Shown piece by piece: positions 1-18,800 of a stretch of DNA of 64,000 bases. A program made the position numbers and the translations under genes. Position 1 is the stretch's first letter. Each line of letters starts with the position of its first letter. The notes under the pieces are model-generated. The model was not told the DNA's origin, searched no databases, and saw only the letters and a program-made list of their open reading frames with translations. The stretch spans positions 296,967-360,966 of the forward strand of contig NMRA01000217.1 in the NCBI GenBank assembly GCA_002633005.1. The letters run 5' to 3'. The DNA is from Phoronis australis (Eukaryota; Phoronida; Phoronidae).

Positions 1-6181
<6,181 letters not shown>

Positions 6182-6706
6182 TTTAACTCTAAGAGCAGAA
6201 TGTAGTTCGGTTGATGTGTAATCCAAATGATTCAGACGCTTTCGCCCACTCTACAATCAATCCGACTCCCAATCTCAGCGAGTTGGTAAGGCAATCTTCA
6301 CATATCGACTCATAAACATACACGAGATGGGGCTCGGTTAGATTGTTAGTTGCTCGTATTACTTCAAAGGCAGAAAAACGTTATCGCAATTACAGATATC
6401 TGTATCTAATCGCCGACTTTCTTCAAATCATGAGTTTCAGGAAGTCATTCTGAAACCAATATGGCCGACAGAAAATGGGTATACCTTTGGAAAAACAGGG
6501 GTGTGGTGAGAGAGAAAAACAACAAATGTGTTCAAATGTGGTTCACAACACTTGCAATGCGGTCCTGGAGATTGAAAGAACATTAGAGTATAAGACAATC
6601 CATATTATATTGCAAAATAATCATGTATTTGACTTTGCAAATAAAGTGTTGGAAACAGCCTTAACCGGAAGTGGAAACTTCGCAAGGTGAAGGACATTGA
6701 CTGAAA
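6182..6706. promoter_or_regulatory. Shared promoter region of CRK-like and NUP210 genes
   Basis: About 525 bp separates the two divergent start codons, so both 5' UTRs and both core promoters must lie here unless upstream noncoding exons exist. No TATA box is evident next to either start. Visible elements are a CCAAT box at 6456-6460, an ETS-type site at 6664-6673 and YY1-like ATGGC motifs at both start codons (AAAATGGCGG for gp210, AAAATGGCAGG for the CRK-like gene). Confidence 0.6.
6664..6673 (+). promoter_or_regulatory. ETS/GABP-type site
   Basis: ACCGGAAGTG is a full-consensus ETS-family binding site, 34 bp before the gp210 ATG. This position is typical for TATA-less housekeeping promoters, where ETS sites mark the start region. 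Confidence 0.55.
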
Positions 6707-6713
6707 ATGGCGG
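6704..6713 (+). promoter_or_regulatory. YY1-like site overlapping the gp210 start codon
   Basis: AAAATGGCGG overlaps the ATG. YY1 sites of the AANATGGCGG type often lie just downstream of transcription starts and over start codons in animal housekeeping genes. A start of transcription shortly upstream, around the ETS site, would fit. Confidence 0.4.
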
Positions 6714-6873
6714 GTTCTTCTGAACTTCGCAAGTTTTTTCCCGTAGTTGTTGCATTTTTGTGCATGACTTCATTTGAGGCTGCGAAGTTGAACGTGCCGA
6801 AAGTGCTTCTTCCTTGCTGTTGTGAAACCTTGACGGAGTTTATCCTTGAAGTTGATGAAGGCTGCTTTACTTG
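6707..6873 (+). CDS. NUP210: NUP210 exon 1: signal peptide and mature N-terminus
   Basis: Residues 1-56. A basic n-region (LRK) is followed by the hydrophobic FFPVVVAFLCM and a likely cleavage near SFEA/AK, then KLNVPKVLLP as in human gp210. Donor GTAAAT; phase 2, splitting Trp56. Confidence 0.92.
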
Positions 6874-9800
6874 GTAAATTAAATCATAATAGAACTTGGG
6901 GTTGGAAAACACGTGCAGCTAGCTACTGCTAGTGTTAGGCAACAATTATAGCTAGCCCTACTGCAGAATTGGGCTGGCTCCACGGTCCACCAGAACGGTT
7001 TACTGCCTAGTAGCTAGCCAGCTGGCTGTAATACTAACGTCAAACTACTGCTAGGAATTGTCGTGTGTTAACTTAGACCCACAGGTGTCCTCAGCTTCTG
7101 TCTGATCATCCTCAATACACTATCATATATACATAAAAGTATATAAAGGAAGTTTGGGTAAATTCAGACAAAACGTCTTAGCTCGACTTGCTTACCTACT
7201 ACTGAAGGTTTGTGTCAGCTAATAACATTAGACGAGTAATGGGATCTCCGCAAATCATTTGAGAAACCAACCGATGAGATTCTTCGTTACTAGTTCACAT
7301 CCAAATGCCTTCGAATTTTAAGACTAATAACAGTGGTCAAAATCGGGGAAATTCGGACGCAGGTGGGGAAACTCGAACGGAGTGTCAGGGAAATTCGGAC
7401 CAGCAACTCGGACAAAATATAACAGTACTTTATGATTTCAAAAAATGAATTTAGGTATTATTTTGCAATGTTATCATCAGACATATAATAAAATTTAAAA
7501 AGTCATCATGTCCTGACCACATAAACAACGTAAAAGTACGTCCGCCTTTACCAATTTGTGTGCAGCCCACGTGGTAAACAGCGCCATTGTTGTTGACAAA
7601 TGAAGTTTTGGATTGACCTCTTAAAACAGGAGGTCATCACGTGAATACGAAAATCACTCAAGAAAAGCGTCTAGTAGCCTAAAAATATGGGTGTCCGAAT
7701 TTCCCCGCAGTATACAAAGGGGAAATTCGGACACCGGTCTTTGATATTAAATCATGCTTTTTTGTAAGTTTTTCTATTGGAATTAACACATAAAACTGCA
7801 TAGTGATGAATTATGCATTAAATAAATTCAAGTTCATTTACATGACAAGTGACCAAGTGACCTAAATAAAACTGGGAAAAGACGGTGTACCTACCGCAGA
7901 CTTTCAAAATCAGCATGCGACATAAGGTCCGGAACATGTCTCATATCTGTTGAAACTTTGTTGTAATTCAAGTGAGGTGATAAATAAATTCCTACTATTG
8001 TTCAAAGAAGTGAATAATCTTTTCAGTTAGTGGTAAGGCATTTTGATTGTTAATATGTTTGACGTTTATTTAGACTTCTCTGAATTTTACCGCCCTCCGA
8101 GTTTCCCCGAACTATCTCTAATAGTACAACGTATGACACTCCGGACTAGAAATTCCATTGGTGCTTCACTTCAGCCATCCATAGAAAACAGAAAACTCAA
8201 TAAATTTATGCAAAACAGAGGTTCAACAAACCATGAAGAATTGTTCTTTCTCCCAATACCATTTACGATGGTGTCCTGCTCCACTGATTTCGCAAGAAAT
8301 TCGCGGTCAAAGCACAAAAATCTTCTCAAAAAGTCTGTCTGGAGCAATTGTCGGGTCCCACGCTAAGGGTATGGAATAGTTACAGATGAACGGCAATTGC
8401 CAATTGATAACTCGGCAATTACCTTGTAGTATTATATATAGTGTATTGGGGACGATTAGAAGCTGAGGATGCCTGTGCTTAGACAGGTGTCCTCAGCTTC
8501 TGATCGTCCCCAATACACTAGATATGATACTACAAGGTATGACACTCGGGACTAGGAAGACTACGGGTGCTTCACTTCAGTTGTTCATATCAAACACAAA
8601 CCTTAAAACTGGGACTCAACAAACTGTGATTGTTCTTTCTCCTGATAGCATTTACATCGTCCTACTTTAGGGTCAGAGAATCAAAAAAATTGCTATCAAA
8701 ACACAAAAGTCTTCCCAAAGGCCGATGTTCAGCTATTCCTGTAAGACGAGTCACTTGAGTTAGGATGGGAATTAGTGATTTGTCATGGAAGGTCACGATA
8801 TCAATAACTCCCCACTTAACCAGACCATTTCGTATCATTCCGTGATGAACCGTCAATAGCTGTTCTCTATCCGTAACTCATCAGGTACTACTGTACTTGA
8901 CCTTGAAATGACTCACATAACTCATCTTACAGGAGTTGCTATGGATTGGGTTTTTGGAAAGCTTTTTGTGTTTTGATCGCAAATTTGTTACGAACTTGCT
9001 AGAGAAAGAGGCTGTAAATGCTACCAGAAGAAAGACCAATTGCTCATTGTTTGGTGAATCCCTGTTTTGTGTAAATTTATTGAGATATGAGTTTAATATG
9101 GACGGCTTAAGTAAAGCACCTGTGGAATTCCTAATCCCGAGTATGAGACCTTATACATTTAGCATTGTGTTGTATAAAGTGTACTAGGAACGATCAGACG
9201 CTTGGGACCCCTTTGCTCTACATATGGCAAAACAAAATTTTAGTATGTATTGCTTTGATGAAGACAGCCTCCTTTATAAAGACCAGACTGCCCAACATGA
9301 ATCGAGACCATGGACTACAGCACCCCCACCTTATTCTACATCTGGGTTCGCAAAACGCGGATAATCCACTCATTGAAGAAGGCCCTTAAATGGGGGTAGA
9401 ACGTTTGAATCATCCACAACAAACAGTTCGTAGGAAGTGAATTTCCCCTGCTCAACATTGTCATGAACTATGAAAACCCTACTTTGTTGCACTTGTCTTA
9501 GTTTGCTTATGCATGGCCATCAGACTTGCTGTGTTTGATGATCGTGGAATTCATCAGATTTGGTTCTTTCAGGAGATCCTCTCGACCTCATGTTGCCACT
9601 GTGAAGCCAATTGGTGGCACTAGTGAGGACGATTGCACTCAGTCAGCTGCAGTCATTGCTGTGTCCAAGACCCCCCACCGTATGACATCAGTCATAACAG
9701 CTGAGCAGAGAGGTGGGTCTATTGGTGCAGTCTTGGGTAGTTGTTTTGTCATGGATGGAACGTCAATCTGTGCTTTGGTTAACATCGTTGACTCAAACTG

Positions 9801-12800
9801 GGTAATGAATGGCTGGATAAAGAGTAGGTGGCAGCACATCCTAATATGACGTGTATGCCGCAAGATTTTGTACAAGTTACCCGTCAAACAACCCTTTAAT
9901 TTGACTAAACCACCACAGCCACGTCGCTGTAAGTACATTTCAAGCTTAGGGGGACACTTTTCGAAGCCATAGATGTTTCTAAATCCTTTCAACTCTAACA
10001 AGTACTCCGTCAATCAAGATTTTTTTCTCCGCTATGTACCTTAAATAGTCAACGAAATTGAATAGTGAACACCATTACAATCAATGAGCTCTAGGTCAGA
10101 AAGAAACACGCACATGGTTATTGGGGAGGCTACCCAGCCATCTGCCAGCCTCTGCGAGAGGAGGCAGCACAGACATGGTGGGACCTGTCTTGTTAAGGAG
10201 CTGTTGTCAATCAAAGGACTCGACTTGGGAAGGACTCACAGTCGATAATTGCTTCTGGCCCTGATCAGTGCAGAACTGACATGTCTGTTCCAGTCTGTCA
10301 GCTTATCGATCCTCGTCCAAAATTTGTTTAATCAGAGTACTGTACAAGTGGATTGTCCAGATGTAAAATGGTGATAACTCAGCTGTAAAAAGTATTTTGA
10401 ATGTTTCCATTAAAGTTGATGTCAATTTTTTTAAACCAAGTCACACAATACGAACATCTTTTGTCAGATCAGCTGAATTGCTATTGTATATTTTAAGTTT
10501 TTAATTATTGCCCGTTTCTGGCGTGATTGCTGTATTCAAATGGCTAATTTTTATGTACGGGCATTCGGGCCATAAAGCACAGTTATCTGAATGAAAAAGC
10601 GAGAGAACACAGCTTACTGGGTCTGTCGGAAAACTTCTAGCTACCTTTTAGAGCAGATTTAGTAAAATATGCTAAATTGACCAAAAACGTGTTCTAAAAG
10701 GCAACGCTCCTCTTAGAATGTAACTAGGTGGGAATAGTAAAGAATGAGAATCTTGCTTACTTGTGCTAGTACCAAAAATCCTGGTGTATACCTTCCAGTG
10801 TTCTCCGTAACAGAAAATTCAAACTTGACAAGAATTATAAGGAAAAAGTAATTGATACTTCATATCTGAACTGTGAGGATTTTTTGTGTTAAGTCTTGGA
10901 ATAAATGCATTGATCACTTTTTTACCAAATCTCAAAAAAATGTCGCAATTCATTACAGGTGACAAATCGTCCAAGAGTACAAACTCGTTGCACAAATTTT
11001 CAATCTCAACACAAATAAGCTAAACACATCATGAGAAAATTCAGTCAAAATAGACTGTGGAGAACACTGCCTTCTTAGGGTTGCCTAGACCCCTTATCCG
11101 CGAACTCCCCCCCCCCCACTCAACCAGGGCTTCATCCAGGATTTCAAAAATTAGGCATCTGAAAAGAGTTTCCCAATTCATCAGTTGTCCGTGCATTTTT
11201 ATGACCTGGAGTCAGTTGCTATAAACCATGATATGTAATTGTGGGGGCATGGTTCTACGATAAATTTTATCATAGACAAACTTTTTTATTCTAGGCAACC
11301 CAAGTGAAGAGCTCCTGTCGCTGGTCTACTCAGATAGTAGAACATATTTATTATCAAAAGAGGACTTTTTTCATTATTAGTGCCTTCTAGTGAGTGCTAG
11401 GTGACTTATTACAGTTTCTGCTGTTGTCTGCACTTCACAGAATTGAGGAAGAGAACAGATTCAAAGCTTTGGAGTGTTTTTTTTTTTTGAATAGACAAAG
11501 TGGTGAATTTTGTCAAAACTCATTTAGCCTCACTGAAGTTATGATGAACGTCTTGAAGTCAATCCGTTGAAAATCGATAACAATATGGTAAATCTTGTAT
11601 TTCAGAAAACAAGTCTATTTTTATGATAAACTATTGCTCAGCATTTTTGAAACTACTGTACCAATCATGAACGTTCGCTGTAACTTTACCCTTGTCCAGA
11701 AATTGAATTGTTGATAGACATTATGATTTGCGTTGCTAGGCACTGGACAGACACTAAGATGTGACGTCATTGTCGACACCATACACAACATCTCAGTAGA
11801 GACGACCACCAAAGAATTGTTCATGGAAGATTCCCCGGAACGTCTTCCTGTTGTGGCCGTGGATGACAAAGGTGAGCGCTGTTTCTGGGAAGATTGTGGG
11901 AACAATATACAATATAAGACAAAAATAATCAGACTAAATGGCATAAAAGGTATTTCTGTTAGCAGCAAAAATGACTGATAATTACTATTATGGCCGTAAA
12001 GTTATCATTACCGGATAGCTTAGCCAATTTACTAACTTCCCTGTCAGTGGTAATTTCTCTTCATTTTTGTTCATGAAGGAAGACTGCTGTGATTATAAAA
12101 TCGGCTTCCATCCAGCCGTCATGACATGGAATTCCGGGTCATTTTGTCCGAAAACTTTTGACGTGTACTGTATCGTATGTCTCCTCACCTTGTTCTCTTG
12201 GTATTCTAGTGTTTAGTATTCCGTATTGTGATGAATTTGCCATTGCAAGTTTTCCCTTTCAAATTGAAGGTAAAGTATCGAAATTGACCCAAAATTTACA
12301 CAGTTTCTACTTTCATCAAGGCTTGGAATTTTCCGCGGAAACACAGATTTCCGCTTTTTTCAAATGTTCTGTCCGCGTATTTTGTTATATTTCCGCGTGA
12401 AAAAAATCGGATTTGATATAAAATTTCCGCGGCAAATTCCTTTCTTACCTCGGCGTTGCCGACGACTTTCCGAAAAGCGGAAGTTGCTCTTTATGTTTTG
12501 GAGGAACGTAAATTGTCAACATTGCCAGGGCATCTGGGATAGCGTGGTGGATTCTTGAATGGCGTCTCGTGTGATTGTAAACCGCGGTGACAAATACTAC
12601 GACTCTGCAGCCAAAAATGTGTGGAGGTGGGAGGGGACGGGCGAGCTAAAAAGACGCAGACGCACGCTTCTGAGGTGGTACTGTTTTTTTTTTTTAGTCC
12701 TCCCGATTTTTGTCGGCAAAAGGTCCACATCGACTATTTCAAGGCTGGGAAGCGTGCATGTTTTGGGCCTCAAAAATTTCCGCATAATTCGTCATTGGTC

Positions 12801-15800
12801 ATTCCAAGAACTGTTTCATAGTTCACCATTCAGCTTCAGAGTAAAATCTTTCAGTAGCTAACCTTAATTTATCCATTGGCTGCCATCTTGAGATTTTCAT
12901 AACTATGTTTCTCGGGATCATCTCGGTATTCTGAAATAACTAGTAAAAGTTGTACAAATCTCGACTCATCTTATGGTCAAATATGTTAAATAAATTAAAT
13001 GGAAAAATTTTGACTATTAGGTTGCCTTTCAGTCTCATAATTCTTGCCTACCAATAAATACGATTTCAAAGTTCATTGACTCCACATATTGTAAGGTAAA
13101 GCTTAGCAAGATCCAATGGATCAGTTCTGTAGCTAACTTATGAAAAAGAAAACCTGTGAATACTTTAACATTGATGTGATGAGGAATTTCATAGTTTCTT
13201 TGCAAGAAGTTTTCGGTGTTGTTTAGAACAACTTTTTTACATTTTATGTTAATAGTCACATACAGGAGTCCTGCATTTTGAGAACCAGTTTCGTCAACTG
13301 AATGCCAGGCATTAAACTGGTTCTCAAAATTTGTTACCCCGCAAGTAACTTTCGTCCATTTTACAATCAGGAAACACATTCAGTTCACTGGAGGGGCTCA
13401 AGTTTGAGTGGAATCTTGTCACAGACAGAGACGTTCCTGAGGAAAGCATCATAGACGCACACAGTGTCCTCAGGTTTGTGTACAACTCTCAGCTCCTGTC
13501 TAGTGTAGCGTTTTTGTCAATCTTTCAGAAAATAGATGCATCTCGAACTTTTTTTACCATACAAGACGTGCCGACATTTGTCTGGGGTAGAAATGGACAC
13601 TCATATTGTTAATTTTTTTTGTTAAAACATTATCACATTTCAAAGAACATCATTTTGCAGTCCCTGCTAGTTTTTAAGAAGTAATCTAATTTTAGTCACC
13701 GGCTCAGCAACACTAGCATTCTCCAGCTCCAAATAACTGCCCAGCTATGAATTTCAAGTGTTTTCATTTCAGCTTTCAAACGTTTACTCAGTCGGCATAC
13801 GAGACTCCACCTCATATCGGGGTTTTGGAGTCCAAGGGCTTGCAAGGCGATGTGCGTCTGGTGGAAGGCATTAGAACTGGTGTTGCCAGGGTAACAGCCA
13901 AGCTTTTAGAGGAGGCATTTCTGGTATGTCTTGCAGGCCAACTAACGGTTTTTATGCGCCCACATATTTATATGTGGATGCATTATGCCGTCATCTCTGT
14001 CCGGGCGGCGTCCGCTGCTTTATCTTCAAAACCCTTTGACATACGTTCTTGAAATTTGGCACATATGTTCCATTCATGAATGGGACGGCATGTGCGAACT
14101 TTCGGACAGATCCGAGTACCGGTGTGCCCCCTAGTGGCAATTTTAATTTTTTTACGCTTACCTTTGTATCTTCACAAGTCCTTAACAGATTTTCATGAAA
14201 TTTGGTATGTAGGCACCTATTAGTGAGATGACGCTATCCTCCCGTTTTCAGATGGATTTGACATAGTTTGCGCCACCTAGTGGCCATTTTTAGTGTTTGC
14301 GAGTCTGTTTATGTGCGTCCACCCCTCTATCAACCAAACCGCTCAAAGGATAATTGTGAAAATTGGTATTTATATGCTTACTATGTAGAGGACGGTTGAC
14401 GATGATTTTCCGACGATTTCGACTACTGTGGCGCCTCCTAGTGGCAGTTTTGTTTTTTTTTTGCGCCTATGGCTGTATCTCCTAAACCGTTCGCAGGATC
14501 TTTACGAAATTGTGTAAGTATATTTATATGATGTTAACAACGGAAGATGACGACTTTTGGACGGATCCGACTACTGGTGTGCCCCGTAGTGGCAATTTTA
14601 GTTTTCTACGCTTACCTTTGTATCTTCAAAAGTCCTGAACGGATTTTCATGAAATTTGGTATGTAGGCACCTATTAGTGAGATGACGCTATCTTCCCATT
14701 TTCNNNNNNNNNNNNNNNNNNNNNNNNNNNNNNNNNNNNNNNNNNNNNNNNNNNNNNNNNNNNNNNNNNNNNNNNNNNNNNNNNNNNNNNNNNNNNNNNN
14801 NNNNNNNNNNNNNNNNNNNNNNNNNNNNNNNNNNNNNNNNNNNNNNNNNNNNNNNNNNNNNNNNNNNNNNNNNNNNNNNNNNNNNNNNNNNNNNNNNNNN
14901 NNNNNNNNNNNNNNNNNNNNNNNNNNNNNNNNNNNNNNNNNNNNNNNNNNNNNNNNNNNNNNNNNNNNNNNNNNNNNNNNNNNNNNNNNNNNNNNNNNNN
15001 NNNNNNNNNNNNNNNNNNNNNNNNNNNNNNNNNNNNNNNNNNNNNNNNNNNNNNNNNNNNNNNNNNNNNNNNNNNNNNNNNNNNNNNNNNNNNNNNNNNN
15101 NNNNNNNNNNNNNNNNNNNNNNNNNNNNNNNNNNNNNNNNNNNNNNNNNNNNNNNNNNNNNNNNNNNNNNNNNNNNNNNNNNNNNNNNNNNNNNNNNNNN
15201 NNNNNNNNNNNNNNNNNNNNNNNNNNNNNNNNNNNNNNNNNNNNNNNNNNNNNNNNNNNNNNNNNNNNNNNNNNNNNNNNNNNNNNNNNNNNNNNNNNNN
15301 NNNNNNNNNNNNNNNNNNNNNNNNNNNNNNNNNNNNNNNNNNNNNNNNNNNNGGACAGGTGGCGAAGGGGACAGGTGGCTAAGGGGACAGGTGGCGAAGG
15401 GGACAGGTGGTTTAGCGACGCCACTGGATTTTCAGGTATGTCGTACCGCAAGACTGAATGTACTCTCTTCGCTTCTGTCATAGATTGTTTTGTTATTTGT
15501 ATTTGACAGAATGTTCCCGAAGCTAACGTTCGTCTGGTGGTTATAGCTAACGTGATGGTGGTGCCGAGTGAGGTTTATATCATGCCACTCACCTCAGTCG
15601 ACTTCAGGGTGATGCAGTTCAAACAGGGATCAACAAGAGGTACTCAATGACCCGACTGGTTTCAAGTATAGCACTGTGTTACGCTGTTAGATATACAGTG
15701 AACATTCATCGAGCTAAAACAAATTTTGTTTCGGCACAGTTTTCAAAAAATGTGAGAAATTTACATGCTCTGCAACATAACATGTGAAGTGTTGTGCAAT

Positions 15801-18800
15801 GGTAGCCAATGTTTCATGAAATAGAAAAATGACATGTCCGATAATTCTTTTTCTTTTAATTTATATCATGAAACTTTATATGATGAATGCAAGTGAATCC
15901 CTTTGCTTTGAAGGAAACTAAACACTACTTTTTATATTATGATTTATTAAAAACTAATCCAGTGGTGCACGTTTAGCTTGACGCCAAGTTGCATTTGGCG
16001 AAAATCTCAGGTCGCCAAATGATATCAGAGGTTGCCAAAAACTTATATCGAAATCATCAACTGAAAAAGGTCGTGTCGCATTCTGTTTCCAGAAACTTAC
16101 ATTTTCAATTTCTTTTCCATAAGAAAATTAAAAATATGCGCGATTCAATATCTAACTCAATTCTTCCTGCAAACAAAGATAGAATGCAAGCGATGGCATA
16201 CATTGGAGGCGCGTGTTTCACTAGTCTTGCCTGATTTAAGCCGAACTATTGCGACTTCTGTCTGTTTACTTCTTGTTGTAATTTAAATGCGTTTGATGTG
16301 TGCTGACTGACTGCGGAGTGTGGCAAATCCACTGATTTCACGAGATAAACAGATTCTGAACAATTATGAACCAAGGGTATTAAATCTAGGAAAATCGTTG
16401 GTAATTTAAAGCTTGGAAGTCACCGCAAGCTTTGAAATGAATTTCGGGTGAATTATTGTCTGACTTTGATATTGCTATACAGCCTCTCCCCCTTACCAAC
16501 GCAACTTCATTAGTTTCTTAGTCTGAAAATGATCTCAGGGCTTGGAAAGAACTGACAGTTGGTTATTGCTTGAGACCAGGCACTTCTGGCTTGTCACGGC
16601 GTGTCATTTTCTGTACTGAGCATAGTCTCAAGGAATAACAAACTGCTTTTTGCAAACTCAAAAAAAATCACTTCTCATCTGATTAAGGAGCAACTTGAGA
16701 CCTATTTTATAGTCATAACCGATCAAAATCAGAAGTTCTTGCACGAGACACAAATTGATTGAGAGCTGCTTTAACTGTCTGTTGCATTATTATTATAAGT
16801 AGGCATGTTTGAACATTTAAAGTTCCGCTGGACACTCTGATCTTCAGGAGAACGCAGTGGCTTTGAAGATGTTATTCTGATTTACATACTACTCCAGATG
16901 CCATATGACTAAACACTTTATGTTGTGGTTTGCAGAAGTGACCATGCCTAACAACCAATACTACCTAGAGTTGGAAGATGGTGTCCTATGTTCACTGGAC
17001 CACAAACTGTCGCGTGTTCGCTGTAAAGACATTGGCGACACCGAATTGGTGTTGAAAGACAAGAGTATCCTTTGTGATCTCAGTGTAGGAAACTGTAGAT
17101 CTGGTAGATGTTTTAAAACTTTTTAATTAGTTCATTTGGATGTTACAGCATTAACATGCTGGTCCATCAAAAGACAAATTGGACTTCTGGGGTCTGCTTC
17201 AAGGAAAGTGACTATAATAGGACTTAAGACTGAAATTAGGTCTCATGCTTCACACAGCTGTTATTAAAAAATAGTTAAATCTCATTTGTCAGACCCAAAG
17301 TGCAAATTCTCTGACAACATACACATAACTGCTAGTTACTGAGATAATTTCTGTTATTAAAGTACTTCTTGACTGTCATGTGTCTCACAATTACTTATCT
17401 GACCAAATCCATTTCAGCACCTTTGAAGTGGGAGTGTAAGACCTGTCTTTGATGTCTAAGTCACTCTCATGAAACAGTCCCAGATACTAGGAACTCAGCT
17501 TAGTTCCCTAAATCTACTGCGTATTTGTGGACTTGTGAAAACACCGACTGACCTTTCTTATGCTGTAATAGTTTCATTACGAAATCAATTTTTGGTTTTG
17601 TTACAAATCGAGAGTGAAGTTGATGTTGAATTCTCAACATTATCAAAAATAAGTAAGGATCTTTTAGTGCAACACCCCTAACTTAAGGACTAAGTCACTA
17701 TTTACTTTGTTGAACTCAGGGTTCAGATTTTAGTTATGTTATTAGAAAATTTCGTTTAATAGTCAAAGAGGAGCTCATAATAAATATGAAATGATAGAAA
17801 TAAAAGATTACATCTGTGAGCAAAGGAAGACACAAACAGGCAAAAGATTTAGGGAACTCAGTTGACTTCCTATTTGTAACTGTTTCATGCAACCCGGCAC
17901 ATGTGTCCAAAGTGTTGAACACTTTGATCCTTATCACCATTCAGACATCAACCTGGGAGAGTCCTTTAGTGAGCCTACTTCATTGATTCACGTCGTTCAC
18001 CCAAAGAGTATCGGTATGTTGTCAAGGTCAAAGCGATATATCTCAATTTCTGGACATTTTCTTTCCATGGTGTCTGTTCTGTGCAAAATGTGTATGTCAT
18101 TTTTGTAGTGTTGGTCAGTGGCCTTGTTACACAATTGAAAATATTGAAATTTGCATTCCATGATTTATAGAGAATCCTACACGAGTCTCAGGTTTATGAA
18201 ATTGGCAAAACCTCAGTTAGAAATTTCATCAAAATCCTAAGGCTTGCTGAGGGATTGTGGCGAAATTTCCAAGAAGTTTTGCTTATGTCATAAATCTGAG
18301 ACGAGTGTAGGAATTGTTTCTCACATGAACCGTAAAAACGATCTTTTTGCCGAAAAAGTTAACACATCTAAAACTTTCCACCACATGACGCATTTTTTGT
18401 AAAAACATGCTAGCGCAATGTAAAGTAATTCTGAATTGGTTACTTTTTGTTATTTTTGAGCTTAACAATTAATTATAAATTGCATTCAGCTTTCGTAACA
18501 AGTCTTTGAAGTATTTGTAATATTAAAACTTAAAAATGTTTATAAATAAGTCAACAAGGCTTCCCCACTGGAGCACTGAATTAATCTTGAGACAGCACAG
18601 CTAGACTGGCTTGCTGCATTTATTGAGTTGGGGTTCGTCTCCATTTGAATGAATGTGGATATGGAATTCGTCTCCGAAGATGAGTCCGTTGCGACACCTG
18701 ATTTGTCAATCATAACCTTGTCACCTTCTCGGAATTCTGGTATTGTTTGGTTGGCACGCGTTTGGTTGTTGTAATGTTTTGCAGACGATAAAATGTATGG

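Larger units (their letters stand above)
6874..9572 (+). other. NUP210 intron 1
   Basis: No coding exon found. It carries two adjacent TIR-type DNA elements and several GGGGAAATTCGGAC motifs (listed separately). Confidence 0.75.

Noticed and set aside
12559-12861. Open frame of 100 codons with Arg/Lys-rich segment
   Set aside because: It lies within the long MITE-like element, contains a poly-T run giving FFFL, and has no recognised domain.
14612-15506. Open frames of about 270-290 codons on both strands
   Set aside because: They consist almost entirely of undetermined bases; the openness is an effect of the N run.
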